Part shown: positions 62,214-64,000 of the stretch, piece after piece | Layout: each line of letters begins with the position of its first letter | How positions within the stretch are numbered: the first letter of the stretch is position 1 | Assembly (NCBI RefSeq): GCF_028553765.1 | Contig: NZ_CP067134.1 | Span: 2,275,001 to 2,339,000, forward strand | Source: Paracoccus stylophorae | Lineage (GTDB): Bacteria > Pseudomonadota > Alphaproteobacteria > Rhodobacterales > Rhodobacteraceae | Length of the DNA: 64,000 nucleotides | Direction: 5' to 3' | Program-made: the position numbers and the translations under genes | Notes under the pieces: model-generated | Told to the model about the DNA's origin: nothing | The model's database searches: none | Seen by the model: only the letters and a program-made list of their open reading frames with translations

Positions 62214-64000
62214 AGATGACGCGCTGACCGACTTCGACGGCGCGGGCGAGATCTTGCGTGCCTGGGGCAACGGACTCCGGCCCGACCCGGACCTGACCGT
62301 TTCGGAATGGGCGGACCGGCACCGGATGCTCTCGGGGCGGGCTTCAGCCGAACCGGGGCGGTATCGCACCGTGCGCACGCCCTACATGCGCGAGATCATG
62401 GACCGGCTGTCGCCGGGGGATCCCACGCAGCGGATCGTGTTCATGAAGGCGGCGCAGGTCGGCGCGACCGAGGCGGGCAACAACTGGATCGGGTTCGCGA
62501 TCCACCAGGCGCCGGGTCCGATGCTGGCGGTCCAGCCGACCGTGGAACTGGCCAAGCGCAACTCGCGCCAGCGCATCGACCCGCTGATCGATGAAAGCCC
62601 AGAGCTGCGGGAGCGGGTGAAGCCCGCGCGATCCCGCGATGCGGGCAACACGATGCTCTCGAAGGAGTTCGCGGGCGGCATCCTGATCATGACGGGCGCG
62701 AACTCGGCGGTCGGGCTTCGGTCCACCCCGGCGCGCTACATCTTCCTCGACGAGGTCGACGCCTATCCCGCCTCGGCCGACGAGGAAGGCGATCCGGTCA
62801 CGCTCGCCGAGGCGCGCTCCCTGACCTTCGCCCACCGGCGCAAGGTGCTGCTGGTCTCGACGCCCACGATCCGGGGGCTGTCGCGCATCGAGCGCGAGTA
62901 CGAGGCCAGCGACCAGCGTCGGTTCTTCGTGCCGTGCCCACAATGCGGCCACGCACAATGGCTGAAGTTCGACCGGCTGCGCTGGCAAAAGGGCCGCCCG
63001 GAGACGGCCGAGTATCACTGCGAGGGCTGCGACGCGGCAATCGCGGAACACCACAAGACGGCGATGTTGGAGGGCGGCGAATGGCGGGCGACCGCCACGG
63101 CCGCCGATCCGATCACGGTCGGGTATCACCTTTCGGCGCTCTATTCGCCGATCGGCTGGCTGAGCTGGGAGCGGATCGTGCGGTCATGGGAAGCAGCCCA
63201 AGGGTCGGACGAGGCGATCAAGGCGTTCCGCAACACGATCCTCGGCGAGACATGGGTCGAGACCGGGGAAGCGCCCGACTGGCAGCGGCTCTACGACCGG
63301 CGCGAACGCTGGAAATCCGGCACGGTGCCAGCAGGCGGGTTGTTCCTGACAGCCGGAGCCGACGTGCAGAAGGACCGGATCGAGGTCGATGTCTGGGCCT
63401 GGGGTCGCGGCTTGGAAAGCTGGCTCGTCGATCACGTCGTCATCGAGGGCGGGCCCGACCGGCACGACGCCTGGTCGGAGCTGACCGCGCTGCTGGACAG
63501 GTCCTGGCCGCATGAACGCCGCGCGCAACTTCGCATCGCCCGGCTTGCCATCGACACGGGCTATGAGGCTCCGGCAGTCTACTCCTGGTCCCGGGCGCAA
63601 GGGTTTGGGCAGGTGTCGCCGGTGAAAGGCGTCGAGGGGTTCAACCGTTCGAGCCCGGTATCGGGGCCGACATTTGTCGATGCGACCGAGGGCGGCAAAC
63701 GTCTGCGGCGCGGGGCGCGTCTCTGGACCGTGGCGGTGTCGACCTTCAAGGCCGAGACCTATCGCTTCCTGCGGCTGGAGCGCCCGACCGAGGAAGAGAT
63801 GGTTGAAGGGGCCGCGTTCCCGCCCGGCTCGGTGCACCTGCCGCACTGGGTGGAGAACGAATGGCTGAAGCAGTTCGTGGCCGAACAGCTGGTGACGGTG
63901 CGCACGAAGCGCGGCTTCGCCCGGCTGGAATGGCAGAAACTGCGCGAACGCAACGAGGCGCTGGACTGCCGGGTCTATGCCCGCGCCGCCGCTTGGATCG
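62161..64000 (+). CDS. Phage terminase large subunit, GpA family (cut by window end)
   Basis: About 613 residues visible, starting MYAPTSTNSPRSGPTSGEDD (ATG inside the small subunit). GpA family features: ADRHRMLSGRASAEPGRYRT, the ATP-binding MKAAQVGATEAGNNWIGFAI, and Walker B ARYIFLDEVDAYPAS, followed by a zinc-finger-like FVPCPQCGHAQWLKF with HCEGCDA. The nuclease part contains TAGADVQKDRIEVDVWAWGR (Asp) and LAIDTGYEAPAVYSWSRAQG. It translocates and cuts phage DNA. The C-terminus lies beyond the window. Confidence 0.94.
   Translation, partial: MYAPTSTNSPRSGPTSGEDDALTDFDGAGEILRAWGNGLRPDPDLTVSEWADRHRMLSGRASAEPGRYRTVRTPYMREIMDRLSPGDPTQRIVFMKAAQVGATEAGNNWIGFAIHQAPGPMLAVQPTVELAKRNSRQRIDPLIDESPELRERVKPARSRDAGNTMLSKEFAGGILIMTGANSAVGLRSTPARYIFLDEVDAYPASADEEGDPVTLAEARSLTFAHRRKVLLVSTPTIRGLSRIEREYEASDQRRFFVPCPQCGHAQWLKFDRLRWQKGRPETAEYHCEGCDAAIAEHHKTAMLEGGEWRATATAADPITVGYHLSALYSPIGWLSWERIVRSWEAAQGSDEAIKAFRNTILGETWVETGEAPDWQRLYDRRERWKSGTVPAGGLFLTAGADVQKDRIEVDVWAWGRGLESWLVDHVVIEGGPDRHDAWSELTALLDRSWPHERRAQLRIARLAIDTGYEAPAVYSWSRAQGFGQVSPVKGVEGFNRSSPVSGPTFVDATEGGKRLRRGARLWTVAVSTFKAETYRFLRLERPTEEEMVEGAAFPPGSVHLPHWVENEWLKQFVAEQLVTVRTKRGFARLEWQKLRERNEALDCRVYARAAAWI

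Overview
High-GC DNA from an alphaproteobacterium, most likely of the Rhodobacteraceae. The basis is the codon use, the gene-transfer-agent-like tail module (DUF2460, DUF2163, NlpC/P60, TIM-barrel 'megatron'), a DUF6127 protein and an ETC complex I subunit (NDUFS4-like) domain, all typical of that group. Nearly everything here is phage or mobile DNA. I see no rRNA, no complete tRNA, no CRISPR array and no housekeeping gene.

Layout. (1) 1-11890: late phage genes: end of the tail tube gene, tail chaperone with an apparent programmed -1 frameshift, tape measure, four tail-tip proteins, two small or appendage genes, DUF6127 and an M15 endolysin. (2) 11887-12546: a 5'-truncated IS256-family transposase. 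(3) 12713-27164: a stress-tolerance island. A long minus-strand array (three Hsp20s, a ClpK/ClpG-type disaggregase, an HPF-sigma fusion, HdeD, an NDUFS4-like protein, YfdX, GrpE, HtpX) faces a plus-strand ftsH. Minus-strand MFS, zinc alcohol dehydrogenase and small coiled-coil genes follow. The content matches the transmissible heat-resistance loci (LHR/tLST/TLPQC) best known from gamma- and betaproteobacteria. (4) 27165-28443: a non-coding stretch with a perfect 28-bp palindrome and a terminator, then two small genes, one a paralogue of a gene in the tail module. (5) 28490-36986: a minus-strand block with a large type III-like restriction-modification pair, and a serine recombinase with three small accessory genes. 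(6) 37242-52701: plus-strand early phage genes: an unknown two-gene module, a sigma-like regulator, Sak4-like recombinase, SSB-like protein, PD-(D/E)XK nuclease, RecD-like helicase, a Toprim/VirE-type primase-helicase, a Clp-fold serine protease, an array of TGTCCCAC repeats and a RuvC-like nuclease. (7) 52710-61505: cargo: vapBC, a ParB-methyltransferase fusion, a DUF7220 gene cut by a complete 'recombinase in trio' (RIT) element, a cupin/LysR pair, DUF3489. (8) 61617-64000: terminase small subunit and the first part of the GpA-type large subunit.

The right end stops inside the terminase and the left end starts in the tail genes. Portal and capsid genes are the part missing between them. The window is therefore either two neighbouring prophages of one type, or a cut through one circular phage-plasmid or prophage replicon carrying the heat-resistance island. 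The sequence alone does not decide this.

The most notable points are the heat-resistance island inside phage DNA, the RIT element with its ends and target duplication resolved to the base, the TGTCCCAC/GTGGGACA array, the HPF-sigma fusion and the tail frameshift site.
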